The notes under the pieces are model-generated. The model ran no database searches. It was not told the origin of the DNA and saw only the letters and a program-made list of their open reading frames with translations. Shown in pieces: positions 12,887-23,989 of a DNA stretch of 64,000 bases (positions within the stretch are counted from its first letter, which is position 1; every line of letters begins with the position of its first letter). Source of the stretch: Carettochelys insculpta (taxonomy: Eukaryota > Chordata > Testudines > Carettochelyidae); NCBI RefSeq assembly GCF_033958435.1, contig NC_134138.1, positions 7,142,001 to 7,206,000 of the forward strand, in the 5' to 3' direction. Position numbers and translations under genes: made by a program.

Positions 12887-12938
12887 CAGCAAGTCATCTA
12901 GTCTGACCTCTACAAGGCAGCAGCTAGTGCCTGCACAC
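12887..12938 (-). repeat. CR1/L3-type 3' fragment
   Basis: The stretch 'aagtcatctagtctgacctc' is a typical 3' end fragment of a CR1-group LINE. It abuts the Penelope element that follows. Confidence 0.45.
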
Positions 12939-12940
12939 TT

Positions 12941-13530
12941 AACTCAAAAACAATAAGAAGTCATGTGGCACCTTATAGACTAACAGATATTTTGGAGCAT
13001 AAGTTTTTGTGGGCAAAGATCCACTTCATCAGATGCGTGAGTTGGGGGGTTTCAGAGGAGGATTTAAAGAGGGGATCTTAGTAAAGGGGAGGGCGGGAGC
13101 TGACAATGTCTATTCAGTCAGGGTGGATATGACCCATTATCGGCAGTTAATGTGGAGTGTGAACATCAAGAGAGGAGAAATAGTCAATTCAGTTAGAGGG
13201 GATGTGGCCCATTGTCAGTTGGTAATGTGGAGGTGTGAACATCAAAAGCAGAGAAACTACTTTTGTAATATGCCAGCCACTCCCAGTCTCTGTTAAATCC
13301 TTGGTTGATGGAGTCAAATTTGCAAATGAATTGCAGCTCTGAAATTTCTCTCTGCATTACATTTTTGAATTTTTTTGTTGTAGGACTGCTACTTTTAAAT
13401 CTGTTACTGAGTGTCCAGAGAGATTGAAGTGTTCGCCTACAGATTTTTGTATGTTACCATTCCTGATGTCTGATTTATGTCCGTTTATTCTTTTACGTAG
13501 AGACTGTCCAGTTTGGCCACTGTAAATGTA
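12941..13530 (-). mobile_element. Penelope-like element 3' end with GIY-YIG endonuclease remnant
   Basis: Read on the minus strand, about 13525 to 13290 encodes the C-terminal part of a GIY-YIG endonuclease of the Penelope-like type. Visible blocks are GQTGQSLRKRINGHKSDI and then EHFNLSGHS, the family's R...H and H...H signature. The frame is broken after roughly 70 codons. Penelope elements encode an RT fused to this nuclease; the RT part is absent, so the copy is 5'-truncated. The 3' side (12950-13035) carries the 'ttatagactaacagatattt' arm shared by the short hairpin elements. This links those hairpins to Penelope elements. Confidence 0.75.
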
Positions 13531-13541
13531 TTGGAGAGATA

Positions 13542-13707
13542 GCCAAGTTAGTCTGTATCTTAAAATACAACAAGAAGTCCTGTGACAACTTGTAGACTAA
13601 CAGATATTTTGGAGCCTACATAAGCTTTCGTGGACAAAGACCCTCATCTGACAAAGCGGATCTGTGCCCACAAAAAGCTTATGTTCCAAAATATCTGTTC
13701 GTCTAAT
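13542..13707. repeat. Penelope-derived hairpin element
   Basis: A left arm with 'gactaacagatattttggag' is followed after about 80 bases by its inverted copy ('ccaaaatatctgttcg'). It sits at the edge of the longer Penelope 3' end just upstream. Target duplication unclear. Confidence 0.65.
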
Positions 13708-14240
13708 GTAAAAGGAGTGCTATTCTCAGTGTGTTGAAAACTTTAACATGTTCCATCATCCTCTTTACTAATGAGATAGCATGTATGTAATAGCGTATAG
13801 GCTGCTACCCACAGTTAGCTGAAATAACCAGAACTGTGTTAGATCTCCAGTAGCAGACAAACGTAGAAATAGGAGATTCCATAGACAGATGTCTATCTTG
13901 TACTTACATGTAGACAGAACACAGATGGGGAGAGGTGGTTGCAAGGGGGAGGCTGGGGAGGTTGGAGAGATGATTAAACAATGGGTGGACTAATCACAAA
14001 AACAGATTTGAAAGACGGATTAAATAAATCTCTTACTAACTTCCTCATGGTGAAAATGTACATCAAGACTCTTTCACTCAGGTGGCCTATACGCAGAAGA
14101 ACTCAATTGGGTAGCTGAGTTAAAGAAAGTAGTATGCTGATCTAGTTCTTTCTGTTCAACCCTTGTCTGGTTTTTGCCCTATTCTACCCGGAGTTGCATT
14201 TTCTGAACATGAGTTTGTTGAATTAGTTCTCGTGTATGCC
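13708..14240. other. Unassigned intronic sequence
   Basis: No gene or clear repeat recognised. Confidence 0.45.
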
Positions 14241-14252
14241 ATCTCTAATGGT

Positions 14253-14417
14253 GACAAGTATTAGAGAAGTAGCCGAGTTAGTCTGTATCTTCAAAAACAA
14301 CAAGAAGTCCTGTGGCACCTTATAGACAAACAGATAGTTTGGAGCGTAAGCTTTTGTGCGCAAAGACCTGCTTCATCAGATGCAACTGTTATCTGTTACT
14401 CTATTAGGTGCCACAGG
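14253..14417. mobile_element. Penelope-derived hairpin element with perfect 12-bp TSD
   Basis: It is flanked by 'atctctaatggt' at 14241-14252 and again at 14418-14429. The interior has the usual 'gtctgtatcttcaaaaac', 'gactaac/gacaaac' and 'gcaaagacctgcttcatcag' segments. Its right arm is degraded and ends in 'ctattaggtgccacagg'. The exact duplication shows insertion by a target-duplicating mechanism. Confidence 0.8.
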
Positions 14418-14429
14418 ATCTCTAATGGT

Positions 14430-15365
14430 ATAAACAAGGCTGAACAGACATGGTGACGCTATAGGCATATACTGGGAAGCAGATTGAGAGATGATGTTTG
14501 GTTGGTGGCTTGTCCCTCCTGGATTTCATACGAAGGGAACACATGCTCCTGCTTGTTTTATGAAGAGGTGGACTATCCATAGTCTCCTTTTAAGGTAGCC
14601 TTGCATAGATACCTTAGTATCGCCTTCTGCTGAACTGTTAGCTTTGAGATCAGGATGGACTGAAGGGAGAAAATACCGTGTGAGTTTACTCTTCACCAAG
14701 GCCAGACCTACCAACATTGCTAGTCAGACGCTGAGTTAACAATGCTGGCTGTTCACAGGTGGCATTTGGTTATTATTTTTCAGGTATGTTTTGTATTATT
14801 CTGGTTCCATTGACATCTATTATTTCTGTCTCCTTTTCCCATACTTTACACTGCTTCCTGTCAACTTTTCCTCACAGACTGCTGTCACTCTGCTTTTCTA
14901 GATCCATTCCAGGTATCCGTTTAGCTATTCCTAATAGTCTGGAACTGCCTGGTTCCAATGTGTCTGTCCACTTCTTGGGAAGGTTGCTCCAAGCCTTTGA
15001 TTTGGAGTTTGAATAGAAGGGGTGGGGGGAGAGATGCTATTGCTTCCCTTATAATACTGTACCAAGAGCTTTGTTACTGTCAAATACTCTATCTTGGTTT
15101 TTAATAATCCAAATGCAGGCACTGTAATGACATTTTTTATTCAGCTCCTGAGCATTATTCTATTAGCCTGCATTAGCCCTTATATTGATGGCTGGAGATG
15201 TTTCATATGTGGCTGCATTTTGCAGAGAATATTTGAGGTATAGTAGATGTGAGACTGTTAGCTCCTGTGAGCTCCAATACACCCCTATTTATATGCCACT
15301 TTTTTGTGTAGTGTCTTTTGTGCAAACTTAATTATAACTACACACACAAAATAGTGGAGTGTAAA
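14430..15365. other. Unassigned intronic sequence
   Basis: No recognised gene or repeat; the short ORFs have no domain. Confidence 0.45.
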
Positions 15366-15369
15366 TTAG

Positions 15370-16140
15370 CTGTTACCACTTAAGCATGTCTTGGAGTCAT
15401 TGTGGATAGTTCTCTGAAAATATCCACTCAGTTTGCAGTAGCAGTTAAAAAAAATCAAAGCTGGGAATCATTAAAAAATTGATAAGACTGAAAATATCAC
15501 ATTGCCTCTACATACATCTATGTTATGCCCATGTCTTTAACACTGCATGCAGACCCAATTGACGCATCTCTAAAAAGTTATGTTTGAATTGGAAAAGTTA
15601 CAGAAAAAGATGACAAAAATTATTATGGGTTCTGGAACTGCTTCTGGCTAAGGAGAGATTAATAAGACTAGGATTTTTCAGGTTGGAAAAGAGACCATGA
15701 CAAGGGGATATGATAGAGGACTATATAGGCATGACAGGTGTGTAAAAAGTGAATAAAGAGGAATTATTTACTCCTCATAACATGAGAAACAGGGGTCACC
15801 CAATCAAGTTAATAGGGAGCAGATTTAGAGCAAAGAAAAGGAACTATTTTTTCACATAACACAGTCAGCCTGTGGAGTTCTGTGAGAAGATGTGAAAGAC
15901 AAAACTATGAAAGGGATAAAAAAAGAACTAGATCTGTTCTCCATAAATGTATCTATCAATGGCTGTTAGCTAAGATGAGCAAATCCCCTAGCTTCTACTT
16001 GCCAGCACTTGGGAATGAGCAACAGGGAAATAGATCATCTGATGCTTACTGGTTCTGGTCATTCCCTCTGAAGCATCTGGCACTGGCCACTGCTGGAAGA
16101 GAGCATACTGGGCTCGTCCAACTCAGTTTAGTTGTTCTTT
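15370..16140 (+). mobile_element. CR1 LINE, + strand, degraded C-terminal ORF2 and 3' UTR
   Basis: The + strand carries degraded homologues of the CR1 ORF2 C-terminus. An early 'gagtcattgtggatagttc' (family: ..GVIVD..) leads into 'gacaaaaattattatggg', then into a 3' UTR with 'ttccctctgaagcatctggc' and 'catactgggct'. The frame is destroyed. This copy has the same orientation as ZC3H3, opposite to most CR1 pieces here. Subfamily not assigned. Confidence 0.7.
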
Positions 16141-16144
16141 TGCA

Positions 16145-17280
16145 AGCAGTCTCCTAAAGTTCGTCAGAGTTCAAGGGACACTGTCCACTCAATTGTATGA
16201 GGTTAAGCAATTTTAAGAAAAAAACCAAAAACCTCCTGATAGAGCATTGGGTAATATACCACTCTTGCATGAATCCAGATTGTATTACAGTTCTGTCTAG
16301 TTACTCTAAGTTAAAATAACAATTCTGTCAAAAACTTGACGGTGATTAGGCTGCTGGTGTGCTGAGACACTGCTGGCCTATATTGTCTTGTTTGTTTGTA
16401 CTTTCCCCATCTTTCTGTATCCATGTATCCATCTTCAGTTTAGTTTGTAAACTAGTTAGACTTTCTGTTCTGTGTTTCTGCACTGACTAGCAAGCTAGGG
16501 GTATGATCTTTGACTGAAGTTGCCTTTATATTACAGCATTATGAATAATAAAATCTTGATTCAGTGGTGATGTTTATGGAATTTTTGTTTTAAGCAACTG
16601 AGTGACTAAATGGCAAAGCAGAACAGTGAAACGGACCCCCACCCCTCACACGAGTGAGCTGTCATGTACACACTGAATACATCGAGAATGTTGTTACTAA
16701 TCGCTTGCATTTCTAGTGACTTTAAGTGTTTCTAGTAACTGTGGCATATGTATAATAGTTTCAGGCAGAAGTTTGATCCTCACCCCCCAAGTTAATACTA
16801 GTGAAAGTGAAATAGACAAGGAGAGAAGACTTTATTTTTCAGGTGGGAATTGAAATGGAGTGAAGGGCTGAAGAAATGAATATACTGTGATGGCAAGAGA
16901 ATTCAGTGGAGGGTTTTTGCACACACTGTGAGTAGAGAGAGGGTGGAGAAACAGGCCAGAAGTAGACACACAATCAAGAGAGGAGAAGAGTGATCTGGCA
17001 AAGGCCGCTAGCAGGCATTTTTAAAAACAGACCAGTTTTCAACTGGATTCTGAAATGAGCAGCTTCTCAGTAGAAGTAATTGATGTGCCACTTGGAAAGA
17101 TTAGGATCCCCATGGTTGTCAGGTAAGAATTGCAATGAAATTTCATTAAGATGTCCTTTTATATTGTGATTTTACTTAACCACTGCTGCCCTGTTTTAAT
17201 TCCACACTTCAAAGAAATTTGTTGCCAAAACATCTAAAGGAAAAGCCCCCTGATTTGAAGCTGTTTTTGTCTGTTTCTAG
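16145..17280. other. Unassigned intronic sequence
   Basis: No gene, exon or clear repeat recognised. Confidence 0.45.
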
Positions 17281-17282
17281 AT

Positions 17283-17405
17283 CTGCAGGTGTGGATCTGC
17301 TCCATAAAAGCTCATCATATAATATATTATTTTGTTAGTCTTTAAAGTGCTACGTGGCTGCTTTTTTGTTTTGTGAAGATACAGACTAAGACAGCTACAT
17401 CTCTG
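17283..17405. repeat. Penelope-derived tail, single arm
   Basis: 'aaaagctcatcatataatat', 'ttgttagtctttaaagtgct' and 'gatacagactaagac' are the one-arm tail also seen at 40251-40373. The inverted partner arm is missing. Confidence 0.65.
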
Positions 17406-18030
17406 TAACTTTTCCAGAAGTAGTATTGCTTAGTCTGTGCCCTGCAGCTAGGAAAATGTGATTTTCTTTTCCAGTTTTTTAAAACTTGGCAATAAATACA
17501 TTTAAGGATGTTGCACTTGTTCCAGGAAGATGGACATTATTACCATCATAGTTTTGGACTGGGGAGGGAAGGGCTGGCAATCTTACTGATACGAAAAAGT
17601 GCAGCGTCTTAAAATTAATAGACTTTTCTCAAATCCCTCAGTGAGTCATGACGGTTAATTTTCCTGCCATTCCAAAGCAAGGGGAGATGGGCCCTGCAAG
17701 GTGAGAGACCATAACAGAACTTTGCAAATCTGTTGCAAAATAATTAAAGCAATCAAAAACTTTTTTGAAAGAATCAGATGTTCCCTTTTGTCTATTGCTT
17801 TGGCTGAATCTGTTAGCGCTCATGCTCAGTCTTTCACATCTTGCTCATTGGTTCATATCCTGCCCAGCTGGTGGTGATCAATACAGTTTTGCTTTGCTTT
17901 GGTGGACTATGAGAGATGAGTGAGTTAGTCTCAGCCCAGCTCCTTGTACTTGGTTGTTTGAAGAGCTAAATTGCAGTTGCCATTGTCTGTCTAGACAATG
18001 TCACGTGATTCTCCATTGTGTTCTGGTAGC

Positions 18031-19057
18031 TGCGTTGGCCTCCTGGAGGTGTTCTTCCCCCTCCAGGTCAGTGGGTGGCCACTCCGCCCCACTGCCATGG
18101 GTACCAAAACAAACCCCCATGTCAATAGTTCTTTGGTCCCCCCCTTGCCTCAGGTGGGTGAGACGCAACAGTTCAGAAGCCCAGCCTTACTTCAGGTGGG
18201 CGCTGGGGAAATTAACTCCAGTCCATGGTCCTATTCCCAGTAACAGAGTCTGGCCCCTGGTCCAGTGTGGGGCAGCAAACAAACTAACAGTCTCAGAAGG
18301 CCCTACCTCAGGGCAGGGCAGCCAACAAACAGTCTGATTGTCTCCTTACTCAGGAGAATGCAGGCACTTCGCAGAGTCGGGGGGAGACTGCCACCTGGTA
18401 GGTGGGGTGGCAGGGGTGTGGGGAGAACACACGAGCCCACCCACTCAGCTGCATCCTGGTCCAAGGCCCTGGTTGCAACAGAGCTGTCTGCTGCAAGGCG
18501 TCAGCGGGGATCCAGACCGCAACACACTGACCCACTGACCTTTTAAGGGTCCTCACTATTCCCTGGGCCACTTCCATTCTCCCCTTCAGCACATACATGG
18601 GCGTTCAGTTGGGCCCTCAGAGGCTCAAGGGGTTCCTGGACTGGAAGGGTTGCGGTGATCCCATCCAGGCCTCTGCGGCTTGCAAGTCCCGCTGCCTCAG
18701 GTTCACTCAGGGTACAGGCCAGGGTATGAGGTTACAGCTTCTCCTCAGGGTCAGGTGTGTCCTCCAGGGCTTCACAAGATTCAGGGATCAGATGGGGACC
18801 TGGTGGGGGTCCAGTCTAGTCTAGTTTGCTGCTCTCAGCAGGTTCTCAGCCTCCCAGGCTGGGAGCACAGAGTCAAACTCTGGCTCCTCTGGAGCCTGGG
18901 TGTGAATGAGGCCTCAGCTGGGCTTTTATAGCCCTGGCCCCACCTCCTGACTTCTGGTCAGGTGACTGGGAGGGGCCAGGCTCAATCTAAAATGGCTCCC
19001 AGAAGGGTTCCTCTGCCTCTGGGTCAGGGCGCGGCCACTCCTAAAATTTCTAGCACA
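18031..19057 (-). repeat. Candidate solo LTR (minus strand)
   Basis: This GC-rich block begins with TG and ends with CA (as TG...CA on either strand). It is flanked by near-identical 'gtagc' (18026-18030) and 'gtagt' (19058-19062). On the minus strand a TATAAAA box lies at about 18924-18930 within a 'gggctataaaagccc' context, about 125 bp from the would-be LTR start. Internal short repeats such as 'cagggcagggcagccaac' also fit an LTR. No polyadenylation signal or internal retroviral region was found. The alternatives are a different GC-rich repeat or chance boundaries. Confidence 0.4.
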
Positions 19058-19062
19058 GTAGT

Positions 19063-20175
19063 TTTCCTGTGAGTGGCAAGGTGTTCATAATTTCAGCATT
19101 TTCAGCACCTAAAGAATTACTGCTTGATGAGCTGCTGATAGCTTGGGTTGTCTGTAAACAATGGGGACAGATTCCCTCCTTGTTTCTTTTAGTCACAAGG
19201 TCAGGAAACCCATTTGTAAAACTTAAGTAGCAAATATAATTTAACAGCTAGGTGCACTTCATGTCAACAGTTTACGTGGATTTAATACCTTTGCTATGAA
19301 AATGGGTATTTCTCTCAGAACTTGCTAGATGCTACTGCTGTCTTGCCACTGCATTGCCACATCTCATAAGTTGCACTAGATTCAACTGCCTGGGGTCCAT
19401 TCAACTATAGGAATTAGTGTAGAAGATTTGGTATTAATTCCCCAAATGTCTCCTTTTGAAATTTGATTGCCTTGCTAAGCAAATGTTGGATGATGGTATG
19501 TGAAGTCTAGTAAGACATTTGAGCTGTAAAGCCAATGGTACTGTTGTCCTTTGTGTCTGAAGAGAACCCCTGCATGGGAGTCTCAGGTAAAGTACCTTTA
19601 ATCATTTGGATTTATTTCCTATTAAACAGCAGTTTGTGATCATAAACTATCGATTACACTCTGGCATAAGTAGCAGTCTCTCTTGAAAGAGCTCAGAGCT
19701 GAATGAGTGTGAAAATTAAATTCCCCTCTTAAACCAAAGGATGGTCCTTTTAGAAACAGATTCCAGTAGCAATATAATTAACCTCTTGCTGTGCCATTCT
19801 GTGAGAGCATATTGAACATACTCAGTGATAATCATCCTGTAATACTCAGTGTCTACTTTCACGCTGAATTCGTAACAGTATTACAGTAATCCCAAATCTT
19901 TTTGTTAACTCCAGGGATTTGGCCAACTTGGTAACCAGAACAAAAGACATTCAAGATCTGCAGTTCAGCATTTATGTTTTGCAGATTTTGTGGTATAAAT
20001 TAAGCCATCAAGAGAATTTGGAGTTGGTTGGGATAGGAGCTCTGACAACCTTGAATCAAGTTACTGTATAAATCAGTCCCTGTGTTTTGGTTACAGTCTA
20101 ATATGATCAGCATTGGAATTTTGTGGTTCTGATGTAATCTGGAAATGCAAGGACACTTTTAATGCCATAGGGTGC
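19063..20175. other. Unassigned intronic sequence
   Basis: No gene, exon or clear repeat recognised. Confidence 0.45.
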
Positions 20176-20187
20176 AGTCCTATTATT

Positions 20188-20421
20188 CAGTATTGGGGGG
20201 GTAGCTGAGTTAGTCTGTATCTTTAAAAACAACAAGAAGTCCTGTGGCACCTTTATAGACTAACAGATATTTTGGAGCATAAGCTTTCATGGGCAGAGAC
20301 CCCCTTCGTCAGGTGCATGAGTTGAACCCTGACACCTGAGGAAGCAGGTCTTTGCCCACAAAAGCTTATGTTCCAAAATATCTGTTTGTCTATAAGGTGT
20401 CACGGGACTTCTTGTTGTTTT
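20188..20421. mobile_element. Penelope-derived hairpin element with 12-bp TSD
   Basis: It is flanked by 'agtcctattatt' (20176-20187) and 'agtcccattatt' (20422-20433), one mismatch in 12. The left arm with 'acaacaagaagtcctgtggc' is mirrored at the right end by 'cacgggacttcttgttgt', so the two halves are near-perfect inverted copies around a short centre near 20320. This is the cleanest full-length hairpin copy in the window. Confidence 0.8.
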
Positions 20422-20960
20422 AGTCCCATTATTGTGTGTACCAATGATTCTTGTCTTTTTAGCTGTCAAAATCCCCTTTTGCAATGGATCTGAGGATTGG
20501 CATCCCTCATGTACTCCTCTCTTCTTTTTGAGGCTCCATGGGCTCAGTCCCTGTTCCCCTACTTTTGCACTTTTTTCCCCTCTCTTGTCCCTTTTTCCTC
20601 TGACATTTTTGTAGTGTTCTTCCTGTTCTTTACTCCTGTGTTACTTCCCTGTTCTGTTACTTATCATGCCCCAGAGAACCACTTCCTGTGCATGGGCTCT
20701 CCTGAGGTGGCTTTGTGATATGAAGTCATATGTGGTCTGGGAGCGGAATTGATCACGGTGGGAACAGAGGAAAAACTTGTGCCTGGTGGCAGATGTCTGT
20801 GCCTGTGGGCTTCTGAGAATGGAGTTTTTTGTAGGTGACTAAGAGGTATTTTAATTTTGTCCACCTATAACTTTGATAGCCAAGACGCACAATATGATTT
20901 TACTTCACAAAAAGATAGGCTCAGATTTTCTTATTGGGAGGTCACAGCAGATACTTGGGT

Positions 20961-21470
20961 GCTCAAAAAGTAATACAAAAACAGGCAGTCCTTAAGCATC
21001 TTAAAGACTAGCAATTTTATTTATTAGATAATGAACTTTCTTGGGTAAGACCCACTTCAGCTTTGGAGGAGATAATAAGAATCTAGAGTTTATGTAGTTG
21101 GGAGAAAGGAGTGGAAGGAGGAAGAGAAGGAAAAAAAAGAAGGTGATGGGGTGGTAGTAGAAGTCACCTGTCATTAATAGGACCTGTGGAAGAAGTAAAG
21201 TAGGTGGGATGGGTCCCACTCCTGCCAATACACAACATGGGGAAATTGCCCTTGTAATGCATCAGAAAGGTGAGATCTCTGTGAAGACCCAGGTTAAACG
21301 TGTCAAATTTGCAAATGTATTTCCATTCAGATGTCCCCTCTGTAATCTTGTGGTAAAATCATTTTGTAGGAGAATGGCTACTTTCAGTTCCTTTATTGAA
21401 TGTCCAGGGAGATTAAAGTGTTCATCCATAGGTTTATGTATATTGTAATTCCTGGCCCCTCTGAGACAAA
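20961..21470 (-). mobile_element. Penelope-like element 3' end with GIY-YIG remnant (second copy)
   Basis: On the minus strand, about 21460-21290 encodes a second decayed GIY-YIG C-terminus: the block EHFNLPGHSIKELKVAI is readable and parallels the copy at 12941-13530. The 3' side carries a tail arm with 'gggtaagacccacttcag' at about 21042-21060. The arm differs in detail from the 12.9-kb copy, so two subfamilies are present. The RT domain is missing; the copy is dead. Confidence 0.7.
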
Positions 21471-21655
21471 AAAAAGTAGCAGATGGAGCTTGTTATAAGG
21501 GCTGTTGCAGGCCCTGCGCATGCTATGCTGTTTTGGTTTATTGACCTGTCGGGTAGATGGGGGTGAAATGGTGCTGCACACACACCAGTGTTATTCTGCA
21601 GACCCCAGCTGCTTTTTTAGCTCCTGTCTCTCTTCAGCTTTCAGCTGCAGTTTTT

Positions 21656-21955
21656 GAGGCCTGCTCTACGCTACCGTGGGCCATTAATGTAAGTCATGCA
21701 ACTTCAGCTACATGAATAGCATAGCTGAAGTCGACATATTTAGCCTCTGTGTACTACGGTGTCTTCACTGCAGTGAGTCAGTGACAACTGCTCGCCCATC
21801 AACTTCACCTGCACTTCTTGTTCTGATGGAATATGGGAGTCGACAGGAGAATGCTCAGTGCTTGATTTATTGTGTCTATATTAGATACACTAAATTGACC
21901 CTACTGGATTGGTTGCTGCCCGTCGATCTGGCAGGTAGTGTAGACATGCCTCGAG
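21656..21955. repeat. Harbinger-like MITE
   Basis: The ends are 'ggcctgctctacgctacc' and 'ggtagtgtagacatgcc', an inverted pair. The interior contains long self-complementary stretches such as 'agctgaagtcgac' and its relatives. No coding sequence. Confidence 0.6.
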
Positions 21956-21959
21956 AGAG

Positions 21960-22390
21960 CCCAAACGGTTCCAAGTCATGGCTTAGCGTTACTGGTTCCT
22001 GATAATTCAGTGTCCATTGCTACAAAGCATGAGCCAAGGGGACAGCTAGCAGTCATGATTGTAGTCCTCGCTCATCAATTCAGCTGCAGCTGTTTGCTGA
22101 GAGCAGAATGTTTTTTTGTGTACTCCTATAAACCAACAGGCCCTAAAGTCTACGCTGTTTACATGTGAGATAGTGAGTTTTAAATGAAAAAATACAGAAA
22201 TGCTGTTTCTTTTTAAAGTCCTTGGACTGTTCTGCTAAATAGTTTGTTTTGAGAGAAGGTAATTGTATAAAAAGATTTAATGGGTATTTTTAAGTAAGAT
22301 ACTGCGATTTTGCAAAGTTGAAGTGCTTTGCCAACATTAATCATCACAGAACTGGTAGCAAGGAGAGAGCTGACAATCATCCCTCTTTTG
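21960..22390. other. Unassigned intronic sequence
   Basis: No gene or clear repeat recognised. Confidence 0.45.
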
Positions 22391-22392
22391 CC

Positions 22393-22500
22393 GTGGAGAA
22401 AATAAAAGGTAGAAAGGAAATCCACATCAGAGCTAGGATTTAGAAACCCAGAGTTCCTAGCTCCCAGACCTGTGCAAGTACTACCAGAGCACATCTCTCT
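22393..22500 (-). repeat. MIR/CORE-like SINE relic
   Basis: The 'aacccagagttcctagctcc' core followed by 'ccagacctgtgcaagtacta' matches the antisense pattern of amniote MIR-type SINEs. Confidence 0.55.
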
Positions 22501-22780
22501 TGAAGTGAAGTTATGCTGGGTCATGCAGTGCCGTTCTCCTGTAACAGACACTATTCAGGTTACGGGTTGTGTCGTGTCTCTCGCTTAGTGGGGATTTTAG
22601 GCTGACTTCTGCACTGTGTCATGTGGATGTCAACACAGTAGTTTAATCCTTTGGGGTATCTGAAGCACCATACGTTAGCTAAGGAGGAAGTTAGTTTAAG
22701 AGGGAGAGTCAGATCTGGTTAAGCCAGTAAGCCTGTGGAATTGCTGGTAAATACTCCAGACTGCTGCAGAAACTTTGAAT

Positions 22781-22792
22781 ATCATCATCCAT

Positions 22793-22824
<32 letters not shown>

Positions 22825-22826
22825 GC
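22781..22826. repeat. Compound ATC/CAG microsatellite
   Basis: (ATC)n with one interruption at 22781-22803 passes directly into (CAG)n at about 22803-22826. On the minus strand this lies at the 3' edge of the LINE fragment 22840-23640, where trinucleotide tails are common. Confidence 0.9.
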
Positions 22827-22839
22827 CACCATGGGCTCA

Positions 22840-23640
22840 GCGCCTGTTCGTGTCTGATGGCTCCCTCACTATTTCCTTCCATCTCCCTGGTCTTGCTCTC
22901 ACTGTGATACCTCTCTGTATCTTCATACTGCTCCTCTAACCATTTTGTCTTATCCTTTCTGGACTCTTTCCTTTCCTCATTGCATTTCAGTCTATAGTGC
23001 TGTTCCTTCCTTTCGGAAACATCGCTTCTGATCTTCAACGCTTTTTTCTCTTGGATCAACTTCAGCGTCTCCTGCGTAATCCACTTCTTATTGATCTTCT
23101 CTTCTTCTGGAACAGCTTGCTCAATTGCTTCTTCTATCGCTGTGGCTATCCTTTTGGCTCCCTTATCTAGGTCTTTGTGCCTGCATTCCTGATCTTCTCT
23201 TCTAGTGCTGCTCTGTACGCATTACCTATTTCTTCTTCGCCTAGCCATGTATCTTCTTTTCGTAAGCTGTTTTATACTTAATCTCTTGAGTTTCATCTTG
23301 ATGTTCGCAATCACTAGACTGTGGTACGAATCTATATCCACTCCTTGGAAAGTTTGGCACTGCTGTACTGATGTTACCCATCTTGGTCTTATCAAGACCA
23401 TATCTAGCATGTTCTTGGATTTCCCTTCATTCGATTGCCATGTCCACTTCCTACAGTCCTTTTGTTGGACTATCATGTTGCAGATCACCACTTTGTGCTC
23501 CAAAGCAAAGGCAAATAGCAATGTCTCGCCTCGTTCATTTTTCTCCATATCCAAACCTTCCCATGACTCTCTCCTAACCTTTGTTATCTGTTCATCTTTA
23601 AATATGCACTACCTCTACTATGCAGGTTTTTACTTATTCC
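22840..23640 (-). pseudogene. LINE endonuclease-domain fragment
   Basis: The minus strand carries the C-terminal half of an apurinic-like (APE) LINE endonuclease and the linker after it. At 23554-23222 the frame shows NERGETLLFAFALEH, then RKWTWQS, the N-x-x-D block (KNMLDMVL) and W. The final catalytic signature, usually SDH, reads SYH, so the nuclease would be inactive. At 23059-22850 a charged KERKE-type linker follows in another frame. A trinucleotide microsatellite terminates it. It is 5'- and 3'-incomplete and contains frameshifts. The family is related to APE-bearing LINEs of fish and reptiles; the clade is not assigned. Confidence 0.65.
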
Positions 23641-23811
23641 ATGCTTGTTCAATCTCAAGCCAGTGATGGAAGCACAAACATTTAGAGGAGTAATCCATGT
23701 TGTTCTAAAGCTCCTTATGACCTTCACTTATGTGGTCTGCCTTCCACAGGGGGAACAGCATCGGAGCTTAGTTCTTATTCTTGCTTTTGGTCACCCTGGT
23801 GAGGCGGGAAT

Positions 23812-23985
23812 GTCCTGTTACCTCCCCAATTTTCAGAGGACAGTTGAGGCACAGAGAGAGTAACAGACTTCCTAATGGTTGGAAAACAAGACCGTGGTGG
23901 AGCAGGGAACTGAATCTGGCCTTGAGTCCAAGACTAACACCTTTACTGCTAGACCATCCTGCCAGGCATCTGATGATACCTGCCA
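23812..23985 (-). repeat. MIR/CORE-like SINE relic
   Basis: 'ttacctccccaattttcaga', 'ttgaggcacagagagagtaa' and 'gctagaccatcctgcc' are the classic MIR-type core read antisense. Confidence 0.7.
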
Positions 23986-23989
23986 GAGG

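Noticed and set aside
22781..22826. Trinucleotide repeat as an expanded coding repeat
   Set aside because: It lies at the 3' edge of a decayed LINE fragment, with no host coding frame around it.
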